Source of the DNA: a virus
Strand: one strand, 5' to 3'
Length of the DNA stretch: 54,439 nt
IMG/VR virus record: IMGVR_UViG_3300034073_002739
Coordinates: 1 to 54,439 of that record
Made by a program: the position numbers and the translations under genes. This document shows, piece by piece, positions 36,004-44,943 of this stretch. Position 1 is the stretch's first letter; each line of letters begins with the position of its first letter. A model generated the notes under the pieces. The model did not search any database and was not told the origin of the DNA. It was given only the letters and a program-made list of their open reading frames with translations.

Positions 36004-36651
36004 TTAACGCTGATCTGGCGTATCGTCATCACTATCTGAATCGTCTACTGAGTCATCGTCGTCATCATTATCATAAAGAGTGCTTACTATTTCTACTAAA
36101 ATATCTCTATAAGGTTGTTCGACTTGGGGCAAGTCTACTAGATAAATATCTACATGACCATTTCTGAGTAGTTCTGCATGATACATAAACTGACCAAAAG
36201 CATTTACCGTTTCAGGAATATTATCATTTGCATAATCCTCAACAGCTTGAGCTACTATATCTAAATAACCTTGTTCAATCATGCTTTTTGTAGAAATAAA
36301 ACTTAGCAGTTTTTGTGCTTTTCTAGTTCGTTCGCGTACTATTTGATCACGTTTTTGACGTGCCCAAGTCTGTCCACCATCGCCACCCCAGAGATCCCAA
36401 GCTACTCGACCTTTACTTGGAAAGCCTTCTTCACCACTATAAAACCCTTCTGCTTGTTTGTCTACTTCATGTCTGGAGAAAAAGCTGTGCATGCGCATTA
36501 CAGTTGATGCTGATAGAGGCTCTCTATCTTTGAGTTGATTTGCCCTGGCTAAGCCCACTAGGGTGCCGCCAGGCTTTCCTTCATCTTTCCACTTTAGGGC
36601 ACGACGGGCCGCAGAAGCCATGCCACTAGTTGGTTTATATGTTTTTGCCAT
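36004..36651 (-). CDS. Phage protein with conserved RMHSFFSRHEVDK domain
   Basis: A 215-residue protein. The N-terminal 110 residues (ASAARRALKWKDEGKPGGTLVGLARA, RMHSFFSRHEVDK, GRVAWDLWGGDGGQTWARQKRDQ) form a domain that I recall from many phage proteins, often attached to head-maturation or other enzymes; its function is not clear to me. The C-terminus is an Asp/Ser tail (DNDDDDDSVDDSDSDDD). It overlaps phoH by 17 bases and is the promoter-distal gene of the minus-strand unit. Confidence 0.75.
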   Translation of the reverse strand: MAKTYKPTSGMASAARRALKWKDEGKPGGTLVGLARANQLKDREPLSASTVMRMHSFFSRHEVDKQAEGFYSGEEGFPSKGRVAWDLWGGDGGQTWARQKRDQIVRERTRKAQKLLSFISTKSMIEQGYLDIVAQAVEDYANDNIPETVNAFGQFMYHAELLRNGHVDIYLVDLPQVEQPYRDILVEIVSTLYDNDDDDDSVDDSDSDDDTPDQR

Positions 36652-37339
36652 GTTGATCCTTGTAGGCTAAAATAATTTGTTTACACATTTTTGATCTAAC
36701 AATATCTTCATCCAAGAATCTAACTATTTCAATTCCTGGTAATCCTTCTAGTCTTTTAACAGCATCGTCTAATCCAGAATTATTAATATCACGTTGTTCT
36801 GGATCTCCACTTAAGATTACTTTGCAGTTTTTACCAATCCTACTCAGCATCATTTTTAATTCAGTTTTAGTTAAGTTTTGTGCTTCATCTACTAAAACTA
36901 TTGCATTATCAAATGTTGCTCCTCGCATAAATCCAATAGGTCTTGGTTCAATATCTTTATGTTTAAGTGCATACTCATAAAAACCTTTGCCTAAACATCG
37001 CTGAAATATATGTTCAAAAGGTTCTAGATATGGAGCATATTTTTCATCTAGTTCTCCAGGCAAAAACCCTAAACCGCGGCCAGTTTCTATGTTTGGTCTG
37101 GTTAGGATAATTTTATGAATACGTCTGTGAAATAACTCTCCAGCAGCGTAGCTAGCAGCTATAAAAGTTTTGCCTGTGCCTGCGCTACCTATACCAAAAA
37201 TAACTTCTGCATGTTTAATTGCTTGTAGATATTGATCCTGAATGTAATTAAGTGGTTTAACATCTTTGAACCCATACTCAATAGGATTCATAGGGTTGGA
37301 TTGCTGTTTGCGAGCTTTTTTGCTAGATGATTGAGACAT
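36635..37339 (-). CDS. phoH: PhoH-like ATPase
   Basis: A 234-residue protein with Walker A GSAGTGKTF (about 52-60), TRPNIETGRGLGFLPG, Walker B IVLVDEAQN and ILSGDPEQRD. PhoH proteins are P-loop, RNA-helicase-like ATPases, widespread in phages, role not settled. Basic Ser/Lys-rich N-terminus. Confidence 0.93.
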   Translation of the reverse strand: MSQSSSKKARKQQSNPMNPIEYGFKDVKPLNYIQDQYLQAIKHAEVIFGIGSAGTGKTFIAASYAAGELFHRRIHKIILTRPNIETGRGLGFLPGELDEKYAPYLEPFEHIFQRCLGKGFYEYALKHKDIEPRPIGFMRGATFDNAIVLVDEAQNLTKTELKMMLSRIGKNCKVILSGDPEQRDINNSGLDDAVKRLEGLPGIEIVRFLDEDIVRSKMCKQIILAYKDQHGKNI

Positions 37340-37348
37340 AGGATACCT

Positions 37349-37528
37349 TTACTGCTTTGTTTGGGATTCTAGTTTTTTATGTATTTTAATTGTTTTACAT
37401 ACTTCTCTAGTTTTACCATCTGCTTGTTTTTGCATTGTGCAAACACGTTTAGTTTTAGCAGGTTCTTGACTAGAGTCTGCCCAAGCAGTGCTCATAAAGA
37501 GCGAAAAAGCAATAATTAAATATTTCAT
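37349..37528 (-). CDS. Small secreted protein, 59 aa
   Basis: Begins MKYLIIAFSLFMSTAWADSS, a clear signal peptide with an AWA cleavage site. The mature part is short, basic and has two Cys (RVCTMQKQADGKTREVCKTI), which may form a disulfide. Exported to the periplasm; function unknown. It lies at the edge of the lysis cassette. Confidence 0.7.
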   Translation of the reverse strand: MKYLIIAFSLFMSTAWADSSQEPAKTKRVCTMQKQADGKTREVCKTIKIHKKLESQTKQ

Positions 37529-37529
37529 A

Positions 37530-37748
37530 TTAGTCCTTGTTACGGGAAAATTTTTCGGCTATAACAAAACCTAATCCGGCCATGGTTAAATAAACCATAT
37601 TTTCATACATAAACTCGCTTACTGTAAGAGACCAAAATAAGTCAGCTATAAAAGCTATAGCACATAATAAAAAGGATAAAAAAGTAATAATTCTACGACT
37701 ACTTATAGAATGGTTTACACCATCTTCAAATATACTTTTAATCCACAC
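37530..37748 (-). CDS. Two-segment membrane protein, holin candidate
   Basis: A 72-residue protein with membrane segments at about 22-40 (ITFLSFLLCAIAFIADLFW) and 48-65 (MVYLTMAGLGFVIAEKF) and a charged C-terminus. Size, topology and position near endolysin and spanins suit a class II holin, but the neighbour at 37750 is an equal candidate. One base separates it from that gene. Confidence 0.6.
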   Translation of the reverse strand: MWIKSIFEDGVNHSISSRRIITFLSFLLCAIAFIADLFWSLTVSEFMYENMVYLTMAGLGFVIAEKFSRNKD

Positions 37749-37749
37749 A

Positions 37750-38178
37750 TTATAGCTCCGGTTGAGGGGCGGGTTCAGGAGCAGCTTTACCTTTATAACC
37801 TGTATGTACTAAACTTGGCGTAAGCGTAGGTTCTTTTCGTACTGGTTCTTTGGGTTTTGTTGCTTCCATTGTTTTAACAAAACTTTGTTCAGCCTGTTTA
37901 TGGGCCTGCAACATTGCTTCTTTATCTTCTTTGCTGTGGCCTGCTAACATAATTCCACTAAGCGTACCAGTTAAAAATGTAGCTATAGGAACTATAAGTT
38001 CAAAGAATTTTTGATCTATTGGCGACATAGCATCTAGTGGCTGTGTAACAAATATGATTGAGTAGAGAACAACAAATACAATACCTGTTAAAGTAAGTGC
38101 TAAACATACACCTACAAAAAACTTAAGACGAGCCATTAGCTGATCGTCAGTATAAACAAAAGGAGGCTTATTTTCCAC
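37750..38178 (-). CDS. Membrane protein, two segments, Pro-rich tail
   Basis: A 142-residue protein with membrane segments at about 18-45 (FFVGVCLALTLTGIVFVVLYSIIFV) and 62-85 (ELIVPIATFLTGTLSGIMLAG), then a cytoplasmic-like tail rich in Lys, Glu and Pro. Possible holin or lysis regulator. Overlaps the next upstream gene (38168) by 11 bases. Confidence 0.6.
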   Translation of the reverse strand: MENKPPFVYTDDQLMARLKFFVGVCLALTLTGIVFVVLYSIIFVTQPLDAMSPIDQKFFELIVPIATFLTGTLSGIMLAGHSKEDKEAMLQAHKQAEQSFVKTMEATKPKEPVRKEPTLTPSLVHTGYKGKAAPEPAPQPEL

Positions 38179-38428
38179 TCTTTACTCCTGGCTGGCACTG
38201 TTGACATTGTTGAGCTGGTTTTATGTTTTCAACTGCCAATTTATTTTTAAATATATTTTCTGGACAAGTTCTAGTAACTTCGCATTGAGGTTTTTTACAC
38301 TGTGCAGTTTCCCAATTTTTAGGATTTTGACAAGGGTACCTAAACCTATCTTCAGCAAATACAGCCAAGGTTAGAGGTATGAATAAGATAACTAACAAAC
38401 TCCAGAACAGCTTTTTATCGCTAATCAT
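38168..38428 (-). CDS. Cys-rich secreted or anchored protein, 86 aa
   Basis: N-terminal hydrophobic stretch (LFWSLLVILFIPLTLAVFAED) suggests a signal or anchor. The rest has seven Cys in a short region (PCQNPKNWETAQCKKPQCEVTRTC and QQCQQCQ is split over two lines of pattern), which implies disulfides in the periplasm. One base from the endolysin gene; lysis-related role is inference. Confidence 0.62.
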   Translation of the reverse strand: MISDKKLFWSLLVILFIPLTLAVFAEDRFRYPCQNPKNWETAQCKKPQCEVTRTCPENIFKNKLAVENIKPAQQCQQCQPGVKSGK

Positions 38429-38429
38429 A

Positions 38430-39053
38430 TTAAGCTCCTAGAACTTGTTTAGCATGCTCGTAGTGTTTTTTGCGATCCTCTATACCTATTGTACCACCAT
38501 TAATTCGTTTTGTCAAGGTTAAAATATCGTCTGCATCTGCCCAACGATTTAAATTATTGGTTTCCCAAAACCAACATGCTCCTTGTGCTGCTCCCTCAAA
38601 AGTTTCTAAGAATTCGGCAGCTTCTTCTGGCTCAATTTCTATGCTATGAGCAAACCAAGTATAATTATCTCTGCCAGTTAGTTGAATTAAGCCTCGGCCA
38701 CGAAATCTCCAGCCATCTCCACTTGCTTCATCGCCATTACCCATACGACTAGCATAAATACGATTGGCTATAGCTTCTTGTTTGTTGGATTTACTGGCAT
38801 ACTGTTGTGCGAGTTCGTCATTGGGGAAGTATTTTGGAAATACCCTGCGTAAACTTTGCCAACGATAATTTAAATTTTCTTGTAGAACAGTAAACTCTAG
38901 TGATTCGTGTGCACATTGAGCTATAAACGCTGCTTGTCGTTTTGGAGTTGTAATATCATACTCTGGAAATAACTGATTTAAAACCTCTAGCCAATAATTA
39001 ATATGTTTATTTCTAGGTATTAAACTTTTTAATTGTTCATGGGTTAGTTGCAT
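38430..39053 (-). CDS. Endolysin, GH19 chitinase-like
   Basis: A 207-residue enzyme with the GH19 pattern: QAAFIAQCAHESLEF (catalytic Glu near residue 50) and NLNYRW, later GDGWRFRGRGLIQLTGRDNY and LTKRINGGTIGIEDR. GH19 proteins in phages cleave peptidoglycan glycan strands. No signal peptide, so it needs a holin. Overlaps the spanin-like lipoprotein gene by one base. Confidence 0.92.
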   Translation of the reverse strand: MQLTHEQLKSLIPRNKHINYWLEVLNQLFPEYDITTPKRQAAFIAQCAHESLEFTVLQENLNYRWQSLRRVFPKYFPNDELAQQYASKSNKQEAIANRIYASRMGNGDEASGDGWRFRGRGLIQLTGRDNYTWFAHSIEIEPEEAAEFLETFEGAAQGACWFWETNNLNRWADADDILTLTKRINGGTIGIEDRKKHYEHAKQVLGA

Positions 39054-39319
39054 TACTTAACTTCCTCAAAAATTCTTTTTTGTGCCTGATACCAGCCAAT
39101 CCAGGCTTTGACTTTAACACCACATTCGTGATACTGAGAGTAGTTTTCTGTAACTACTTTAGCTACATCACTTAATTGAACACCTTTATCTAAAGTTTTT
39201 AACTGTTCGGGGCAAGGTGTTAGTAGAACCTGTGGAGCTTCAGGAAATACGCGTTTAACAGGTACTGCAGTAGTACATCCTGTTAGTACTAGTAAGCCCA
39301 AAATTAGTAATATTTTCAT
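39053..39319 (-). CDS. Outer-membrane spanin-like lipoprotein
   Basis: An 88-residue protein with signal peptide and lipobox LTGC (Cys15), then Pro-containing VKRVFPEAPQVLLTPCPEQL and ENYSQYHECGVKVKAWIGWYQAQ. In phages this pattern is typical of o-spanin (Rz1-like) partners encoded beside an i-spanin, here at 39316 with a four-base overlap. It would link outer membrane and inner spanin for the last lysis step. Confidence 0.8.
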   Translation of the reverse strand: MKILLILGLLVLTGCTTAVPVKRVFPEAPQVLLTPCPEQLKTLDKGVQLSDVAKVVTENYSQYHECGVKVKAWIGWYQAQKRIFEEVK

Positions 39320-39750
39320 TCCTGAACTCCAGCCGCTCTATTATGTGCATCAACAAAAGGTTCTGGTATTTCGCATATGTTATTGTACTTGACAATTTCA
39401 CGATCAACATACTTGACAATTTCTTCACCACGTTGTTTGATTATGTTATTTTTTACCACAACTTTTTCTACAATCTCTTTAGTTACTTGCTGACTTTTTG
39501 CCTCTGCTTCAGCAACTTTGGCTTCTAAAGCTTTTACTCTTTCTTGCCATTTAGTTTCATTTGCTCTAGCACCTAAAAGATATATACAAATAGCGGCTAT
39601 AATAACTGTTACAATCTGTATAGGTATTTTATAAAGATAGAGTGCCGGTAGGGGAATAAATCGTAAAAAATAAGTTAGGGTAAATACCACTAAACTTATA
39701 AGTAATAAACCTAAAAATAACCAACTAGGTAACCATTCTACAATCCACAT
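39316..39750 (-). CDS. Inner-membrane spanin-like protein
   Basis: A 144-residue protein with membrane segments at about 10-30 and 40-60 (WLFLGLLLISLVVFTLTYF; VTVIIAAICIYLLGA), then a long periplasmic coiled coil (ERVKALEAKVAEAEAKSQQV) and a conserved-looking end (VKYVDREIVKYNNICEIPEPFVDAHNRAAG). Overlaps the lipoprotein gene as spanin pairs do. Confidence 0.8.
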   Translation of the reverse strand: MWIVEWLPSWLFLGLLLISLVVFTLTYFLRFIPLPALYLYKIPIQIVTVIIAAICIYLLGARANETKWQERVKALEAKVAEAEAKSQQVTKEIVEKVVVKNNIIKQRGEEIVKYVDREIVKYNNICEIPEPFVDAHNRAAGVQE

Positions 39751-39758
39751 AGTATCTC

Positions 39759-40376
39759 CTAGTTTGCAAGTGGGTTATCAAGGGCTTTTTTAATCTTTTC
39801 TTCAACCTCGCGGCGAATTGCTCTTAGTTCCTGATTAGTTTCCCTGTCAATACGATTTACTCTTTCGTTAACATTTTGTACTGTTGTATCAACTTGTTTT
39901 TGCATTTCACGAACATTTTGGTCTACACTTCTGCGAACATCTTTTGTTTCCAAGTCAACTTGTTGTCTGATTGCGTTTATGTCTTTTTCTACTTCACGCT
40001 GGCTAGTTTTAGCAGTTCTTTCAACTTGATCAACAACTTGTTCAATACGTCTAATATCACCTTTTAAATTGGTGTTTATTTCTCTGGTATACTCTAAGCC
40101 TTTTTCTGAATTTTGCTCTAAGACAATAATACGTTTTTCATATTCTGAAAAGTCCGGAGCAGTATAGTTTTGTATGGCTTGTTTCATGTCCATGTAGTCT
40201 TTGTAGACTTCAAAAGCCCCATATAAACCACCAATAACAGAACTAATAATTCCGCCAGCAACAATTAATTTTGCTGGAGTAAAGTTAACTCCAGCTACAC
40301 TAATAACAGTATTACCTTCAGCAAGTGTTTCTAGTTTTTCAACTTGTTGGTCTAAGTCTTTATTTGTATTGCTCAT
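39759..40376 (-). CDS. Coiled-coil membrane protein, 205 aa
   Basis: A membrane segment near residues 35-55 (LIVAGGIISSVIGGLYGAF) is followed by about 130 residues of coiled coil with repeating REV/RRI/VDQ patterns (QREVEKDINAIRQQVDLETK). Might be a virion or lysis-timing protein; not recognised. Overlaps the secreted-protein gene by 17 bases. Confidence 0.65.
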   Translation of the reverse strand: MSNTNKDLDQQVEKLETLAEGNTVISVAGVNFTPAKLIVAGGIISSVIGGLYGAFEVYKDYMDMKQAIQNYTAPDFSEYEKRIIVLEQNSEKGLEYTREINTNLKGDIRRIEQVVDQVERTAKTSQREVEKDINAIRQQVDLETKDVRRSVDQNVREMQKQVDTTVQNVNERVNRIDRETNQELRAIRREVEEKIKKALDNPLAN

Positions 40377-41358
40377 CGACCATCCCCTTATGGGTTATGT
40401 TAGACCCTCTAGTTAGACCACGTAGTAGTCTTTGATTGTCTATGGGCTTAACATTTTTATAAATATCTTTAACTACATAAAAAGTACTATCTGGTAATGT
40501 AGCTTGTTGATATGCTTGTAAACTAGGAGCTTGTTCTATAATTGTAGATATAGTTACAGTTTCTCGGGTAGATTCTTGGTTAGCTTGAGGTTGTCTAGTA
40601 CTAATTCTCAAACTTGTGGTTTGAGGCTTTGGTTTTTCTGGTTCTGCGGGCTTGAGCAAACTGCCGCGATTTAGGGTGGTGGGAGTATATGTTTGTAGCG
40701 GCTCTGGTGTTTCTAAAACCTGAGCCGCTATAGGATTTTCTACTAATCGTGGTAAACTGTCTTTGACAGGGTCAATATATACAGATTCTGGTAAAAGCTC
40801 ATAGGTTTCTTTTGGAAGTATAACTGGTTTTTCTGTTACTATGGGCTCGTATGCTAATTTATAGTATGGATTGTTTATTGTGGGACCAGTCCAAGGTTTA
40901 GTATTTGAAGTCTGCTGCCCAGAAAAACTTAAACTAAACCTGTCTAAATCTTTAGCCAATAATTCTTGAAAACTTACTTTTTCTTGTACAATACCAGAAC
41001 CTGTTAACATATAGTTTTTAATATAAACAGTATCTGTTTTACTAGTTAAAATAACTTTAGCTGATAAATAATTTATACACTCAGAACATCCTAAACTGTA
41101 CTCCCAGCCATATTCTAAACCAGAAATCTTAACAGGAATATTTGTAGCACGAAACAGTTTTTCATTAAATACACTAGAGTAGTAGACACTGCCGCCGGCT
41201 TTACCAAAAATAATAGGGTCTCCAGGAGAAACTTTTACGTTTCCCTGGACGGTTAAACTACTAAAAGGTATTAAATTAACAGTAGTTTCACTATAAGAGT
41301 AACAAGAGTAAGATAGCACTGCCCAAGCCAAAGCTAAACTTTTTCCAAAACGATTCAT
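40360..41358 (-). CDS. Secreted protein of unknown function, 332 aa
   Basis: Signal peptide MNRFGKSLALAWAVLSYSCYS, a beta-rich domain to about residue 150 (TVNLIPFSSLTVQGNVKVSPG, KISGLEYGWEYSLGCSECIN), then a long low-complexity Pro/Thr linker and a short C-terminal part. Probably periplasmic or virion-surface. Unrecognised. Overlaps the gene at 41291 by 68 bases. Confidence 0.62.
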   Translation of the reverse strand: MNRFGKSLALAWAVLSYSCYSYSETTVNLIPFSSLTVQGNVKVSPGDPIIFGKAGGSVYYSSVFNEKLFRATNIPVKISGLEYGWEYSLGCSECINYLSAKVILTSKTDTVYIKNYMLTGSGIVQEKVSFQELLAKDLDRFSLSFSGQQTSNTKPWTGPTINNPYYKLAYEPIVTEKPVILPKETYELLPESVYIDPVKDSLPRLVENPIAAQVLETPEPLQTYTPTTLNRGSLLKPAEPEKPKPQTTSLRISTRQPQANQESTRETVTISTIIEQAPSLQAYQQATLPDSTFYVVKDIYKNVKPIDNQRLLRGLTRGSNITHKGMVDEQYK

Positions 41359-41836
41359 TTGTTGTAGCCTCTAGTGGTTTAGGTTTCTTATCTGGATTTT
41401 GTTCCCATAACTGTCGGGCTTGTTCTCCAATCTTTCCCTCAATAGGACAAGGAGTACCAGCATCCATCATGGCTGAAAATACTCTGGGATCTTGACATAG
41501 GGTACTAACCGCAGCTACCTTCATGCCCATATCATATAAATTTTTAGCTAATTTTAGTCTTTCACAGTTTAGGTCACGAACAGTACTACCTCCACTAACT
41601 CCTAAGATTTGAGTTTGTACTGCTCCCGATACACCTACAGTACACAAGTCATTACTAATAATAGTTATAGGAGGACTTGTAGCTGTAGGTGGAGGAGAGT
41701 TTACAGTAGTTTCGTTTATACTAGTAGTCGTTGAATTAACTTGACTACTACTGGTTGATTCTGTTACAATCTTGTCCGTGGTTTGAGAAAAAGAAAGGGT
41801 TGAAACTAACAATAGTAACCAAGTTAAATAACGCAT
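41291..41836 (-). CDS. Secreted or anchored protein with Ser/Thr linker, 181 aa
   Basis: Start moved to the ATG at 41836 because GAGG lies seven bases before it; the 41848 start is a TTG on top of that site. Signal peptide (MRYLTWLLLLVSTLSFSQT), Ser/Thr-rich linker, a Cys-containing middle (LCTVGVSGAVQ, NCERLKLAKNLYDMGMKVAA, TLCQDPRVF, PCPIEGKIGEQA) and a C-terminal Leu-rich membrane segment. Unrecognised; cell-envelope location likely. Confidence 0.62.
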   Translation of the reverse strand: MRYLTWLLLLVSTLSFSQTTDKIVTESTSSSQVNSTTTSINETTVNSPPPTATSPPITIISNDLCTVGVSGAVQTQILGVSGGSTVRDLNCERLKLAKNLYDMGMKVAAVSTLCQDPRVFSAMMDAGTPCPIEGKIGEQARQLWEQNPDKKPKPLEATTNESFWKKFSFGLGSAILLLLLL

Positions 41837-41848
41837 ATGCTGCCTCAA

Positions 41849-42613
41849 TTATTTACGAACTATATCAGACTCTATACATTTTTCACCATATTGTATTTCT
41901 ATAATCTCTAGTGGTTCAGTACCTGTATTAGTAACTCTATGCCAACTTCCTACAGGTACTTCAAATAAGCTATGTGTGTTTATGTTTTTAATTGGCTTTT
42001 CAGTTTCGCCAACTAGAGTACTTACAGTACCCTTACCACTTTCTACAAACCACAATTCAGACCTATGGTTGTGATACTGCATTGATATTTGCTTATCAGG
42101 ATCAATAATTAATCTTTTAATCTTTGCAGAATTAGAGTTGTAGTAAGTTATAAATCTACCCCAAATTCTTTGTTCTTGAGAGTATTTCCAGTTTTCTAAA
42201 ATCCAACTTGAACTATTCTTTTTATTTTTACCGCCAATTTCAAACAAGAACTCTACTTTAGGATCGTTTTTAAATTTGTCCATCTCAGGGATATTCGATT
42301 TAGTACGGTCTCCTCCATTGGCAAATATAATTTTTTGATTCGGAAACATTTGCTTAACCATATATATAGCATCGCACGCAGATCCATCAGTGTCATCAAA
42401 GCCTATTGCTGTCATAACATTTTTTATATTACTTATGATCGAAATACGCTCAGTAAAGGGCATGAATGCTTGACCTTTTTTACTAATAAGCCATGCATCA
42501 CTATTTACACCAACTACTACTCTACCATATTTATGTGCATCTTGAATATATGCAATATGACCTGAATGTATGGGATCAAATCCGCCAGTTACAACAATAA
42601 TATTGTCAGTCAT
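41849..42613 (-). CDS. Nucleotidyltransferase-cupin fusion protein
   Basis: A 254-residue protein. Residues 1-140: cytidylyltransferase-like fold with GGFDPIHSGH (10-19) and VVVGVNSDAW, as in RfaE C-terminal and glycerol-phosphate cytidylyltransferases. Residues about 165-250: a cupin resembling type II phosphomannose isomerase (MQYHNHRSELWFV, VPVGSWHRVTNTG, EIIEIQYGE). It may make an activated sugar for the glycosyltransferase encoded next to it. Substrate unknown. Confidence 0.85.
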   Translation of the reverse strand: MTDNIIVVTGGFDPIHSGHIAYIQDAHKYGRVVVGVNSDAWLISKKGQAFMPFTERISIISNIKNVMTAIGFDDTDGSACDAIYMVKQMFPNQKIIFANGGDRTKSNIPEMDKFKNDPKVEFLFEIGGKNKKNSSSWILENWKYSQEQRIWGRFITYYNSNSAKIKRLIIDPDKQISMQYHNHRSELWFVESGKGTVSTLVGETEKPIKNINTHSLFEVPVGSWHRVTNTGTEPLEIIEIQYGEKCIESDIVRK

Positions 42614-42664
42614 CTATAATTCCACTGTAATTTATTTTAGAGATATTTATACAGATAAATATTT

Positions 42665-44209
42665 TTATCTACTAAAACTCGTTCTTTTTTGTAATAAATT
42701 ATTTAGTTTTTTCCTAGAGTTATCTCTATTATGGGTGGCAATTTCTTCTGCGTTTCCAAATAAAAATACTTTTACTTTTTTGTAGATTTCATCTTTATTG
42801 AAAACTTCTTGCCAGTTATCATACTGATGTTTACCAGTCCAACCAATATTATGAATAAATTTAGATTTAATTTCAGGATGTTGAAAAGTACAGTTTGGAT
42901 CAGACTGAATTCCTCCTAGACCATAACGAGCATTTAAATTAATATAATTAAGTTTGCTCATTGCTAGCGATTTAAACACAACAAATCCATCATACGGCTC
43001 TCCCATTGGAAGTAGCTCTTCAAAAGTATAATTTTTAATGAATTTTTCGTTGAACTTTTTAGTGTCAGGATGTTTGCCATTGAATATTAGAATACCACTT
43101 TCAACATGATTAAGATCGTGATTTTCTTCTACTTGACACGCTAAAAACTTATCTTCTAATAAGTTCTTTGGAAAGTTGCTATAATCTGCTGCTTTAAATA
43201 CACAATCACCATCAAGCCAGATTAAATAATCATCATCATGTTTGTTTAATACATCCTGAATTACAAATGCTTTGTAACTAAATCTTTCAATCATTGTTTT
43301 AACATAATCATGATGTTTTGACTTTTTGTGTAGTTGATCTTTCCACACTTTATGCTGAGGAATCTCCTTGGCAAAATTTACATATGTAATATTGGAATGA
43401 TAGATTGGAGGCTGCTTTCCTTCATAATAAATTTTAGCTTTTATAGAAGGATAGTAATTAGCTAATTGAATAAAGGTTTCAATCCATGTTTTTCCATATA
43501 AATTATAACCATTTTCATTAAAAGTAGTAAAAAACAATATATCGCAGGTATTAGTTCTTTTTTCTTGCATGATTTTGTCTAGTGTACGCCATGAAACATA
43601 ATCAGAAGATGTATTATTGATACTAGCAACATTATGAACTAATATGTTATTAGCTTTTAGTTCTTCAGTACTTAATACTTGAACTTCTTTATTATTAGGA
43701 TAATTTGTTCCTATAACAGAATAATATTCGCACATAGATCTATGAAGATTATGCATACCGTATGATTGAGTATTTTTGTCTATTATTGTTTTAGCCTCTT
43801 CAATCATATAATTCAAAGCTAGTTTTAAAACTGGATGTTTTGGTTCAGCAGCAAAGAAAAAGTTTGCAATATTATTATGCTCTTTTATAAATACGGCTTT
43901 AGCATCTGTATCCATAAAAGTTGCTAGTAGTCTATTGCAGGTAATATCTAAATCAGCGTAGTAGCCACCATTTATATAAATGATGGCTACACGCCAAAAA
44001 TCAGCACGCATAATTGGTTGAGGAAGTGCTAAGTATAGCCTATGCACTTCCTCACCAAAATGTTCTAGTATAAAATGGGAACATTCCGTATCATCACACA
44101 ACTTCATATGTAGTTGTGGATTACTAGTGTGCCATGAACGCAATTGATCTACTAAAAATTTTGGAATATTTTTAGTTTTCCAAGTCTGCCATAGTATATT
44201 TGGAATCAT
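42665..44209 (-). CDS. Two-domain glycosyltransferase
   Basis: A 514-residue protein. Residues 1-200 show the DXD sugar-binding (GT32-like) domain: PNILWQTWKTKNIPKFL, RADFWRVAIIYINGGYYADLDIT. Residues 225-480 form a second transferase-like domain (CDILFFTTFNENGYNLYGKTWIETF; YLIWLDGDCVFK with a DxD motif). Likely glycosylates a virion protein, DNA or host glycan; the target is unknown. It overlaps the gene upstream by four bases. Confidence 0.82.
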   Translation of the reverse strand: MIPNILWQTWKTKNIPKFLVDQLRSWHTSNPQLHMKLCDDTECSHFILEHFGEEVHRLYLALPQPIMRADFWRVAIIYINGGYYADLDITCNRLLATFMDTDAKAVFIKEHNNIANFFFAAEPKHPVLKLALNYMIEEAKTIIDKNTQSYGMHNLHRSMCEYYSVIGTNYPNNKEVQVLSTEELKANNILVHNVASINNTSSDYVSWRTLDKIMQEKRTNTCDILFFTTFNENGYNLYGKTWIETFIQLANYYPSIKAKIYYEGKQPPIYHSNITYVNFAKEIPQHKVWKDQLHKKSKHHDYVKTMIERFSYKAFVIQDVLNKHDDDYLIWLDGDCVFKAADYSNFPKNLLEDKFLACQVEENHDLNHVESGILIFNGKHPDTKKFNEKFIKNYTFEELLPMGEPYDGFVVFKSLAMSKLNYINLNARYGLGGIQSDPNCTFQHPEIKSKFIHNIGWTGKHQYDNWQEVFNKDEIYKKVKVFLFGNAEEIATHNRDNSRKKLNNLLQKRTSFSR

Positions 44210-44931
44210 TTTTCAATAGATTGTTTACTCTTATTTAAATCTGAAAGAAAATTACCACTAAATGTCTGTGATGTTTCTGCGGTTAACAGATTTTGTTGTG
44301 GGTTTTCTTTAGCCAATCTTTGTGCAGTTTTTAGAGGCCCTATAATGTTCATAACTTCAGCAGGTCCAGCACCTGGACTTATCATTTTTGCTCGGTTTTC
44401 TAAGGCAAGCATTAATGATTCTTTTTGATGAGTGTTAACGTTTTGTGTATCAAAAGACCCGTCATCGAGTTCCGCTTTTAATTTAGACCACAAATCTAAT
44501 TCGCGAATTCTATCCTTGGCAACCAACTCCATATTTGATCGGCCATATAGTTTTTGTTCTAGTTCGATTTGAAGTAGTTCTTTTTCAAGTTCATCTATTT
44601 CTTGGTCAATTGCACGCTCAAGTTTTTTGATTTCTACTTCATTTTTGCGATACTCAAACGATAGCTGCATTGTTGTTTCAAAGAATGCGTTTTGTTCGCG
44701 AATACATTGCCAGTATTTTGCTGCTCTAGTAGGAAACTTAGCATCATTCAAAACAGAGACCCGCATTTCGGTCTCTGTTCTAAAGATTTGCTTTTTAGTC
44801 CAAGTATCTTTTAATTCATCCTTTAGTTCTACTAGCTTATCAAAATCATTAGCATCAAGAATATTACTAAGATAATTTTTTTGATTAGCAAAAGTTGGTA
44901 CAATATCACGCAAGTTAGAGGTATTTTTCAT
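44206..44931 (-). CDS. Coiled-coil hypothetical protein, 241 aa
   Basis: Helical throughout with a Glu/Lys/Leu-rich coiled coil at about 95-150 (VEIKKLERAIDQEIDELEKEL). Proteins of this shape are frequent beside phage structural genes; from memory similar ones occur in cyanophages. Function unknown. Confidence 0.68.
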   Translation of the reverse strand: MKNTSNLRDIVPTFANQKNYLSNILDANDFDKLVELKDELKDTWTKKQIFRTETEMRVSVLNDAKFPTRAAKYWQCIREQNAFFETTMQLSFEYRKNEVEIKKLERAIDQEIDELEKELLQIELEQKLYGRSNMELVAKDRIRELDLWSKLKAELDDGSFDTQNVNTHQKESLMLALENRAKMISPGAGPAEVMNIIGPLKTAQRLAKENPQQNLLTAETSQTFSGNFLSDLNKSKQSIEK

Positions 44932-44943
44932 TTATTTAAAATT

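Noticed and set aside
42636-42655. T4-type late promoter TATAAATA on the minus strand before the cupin fusion gene
   Set aside because: Only this copy was found near minus-strand genes; other structural genes lack it, and no T4-type late sigma gene is seen here.
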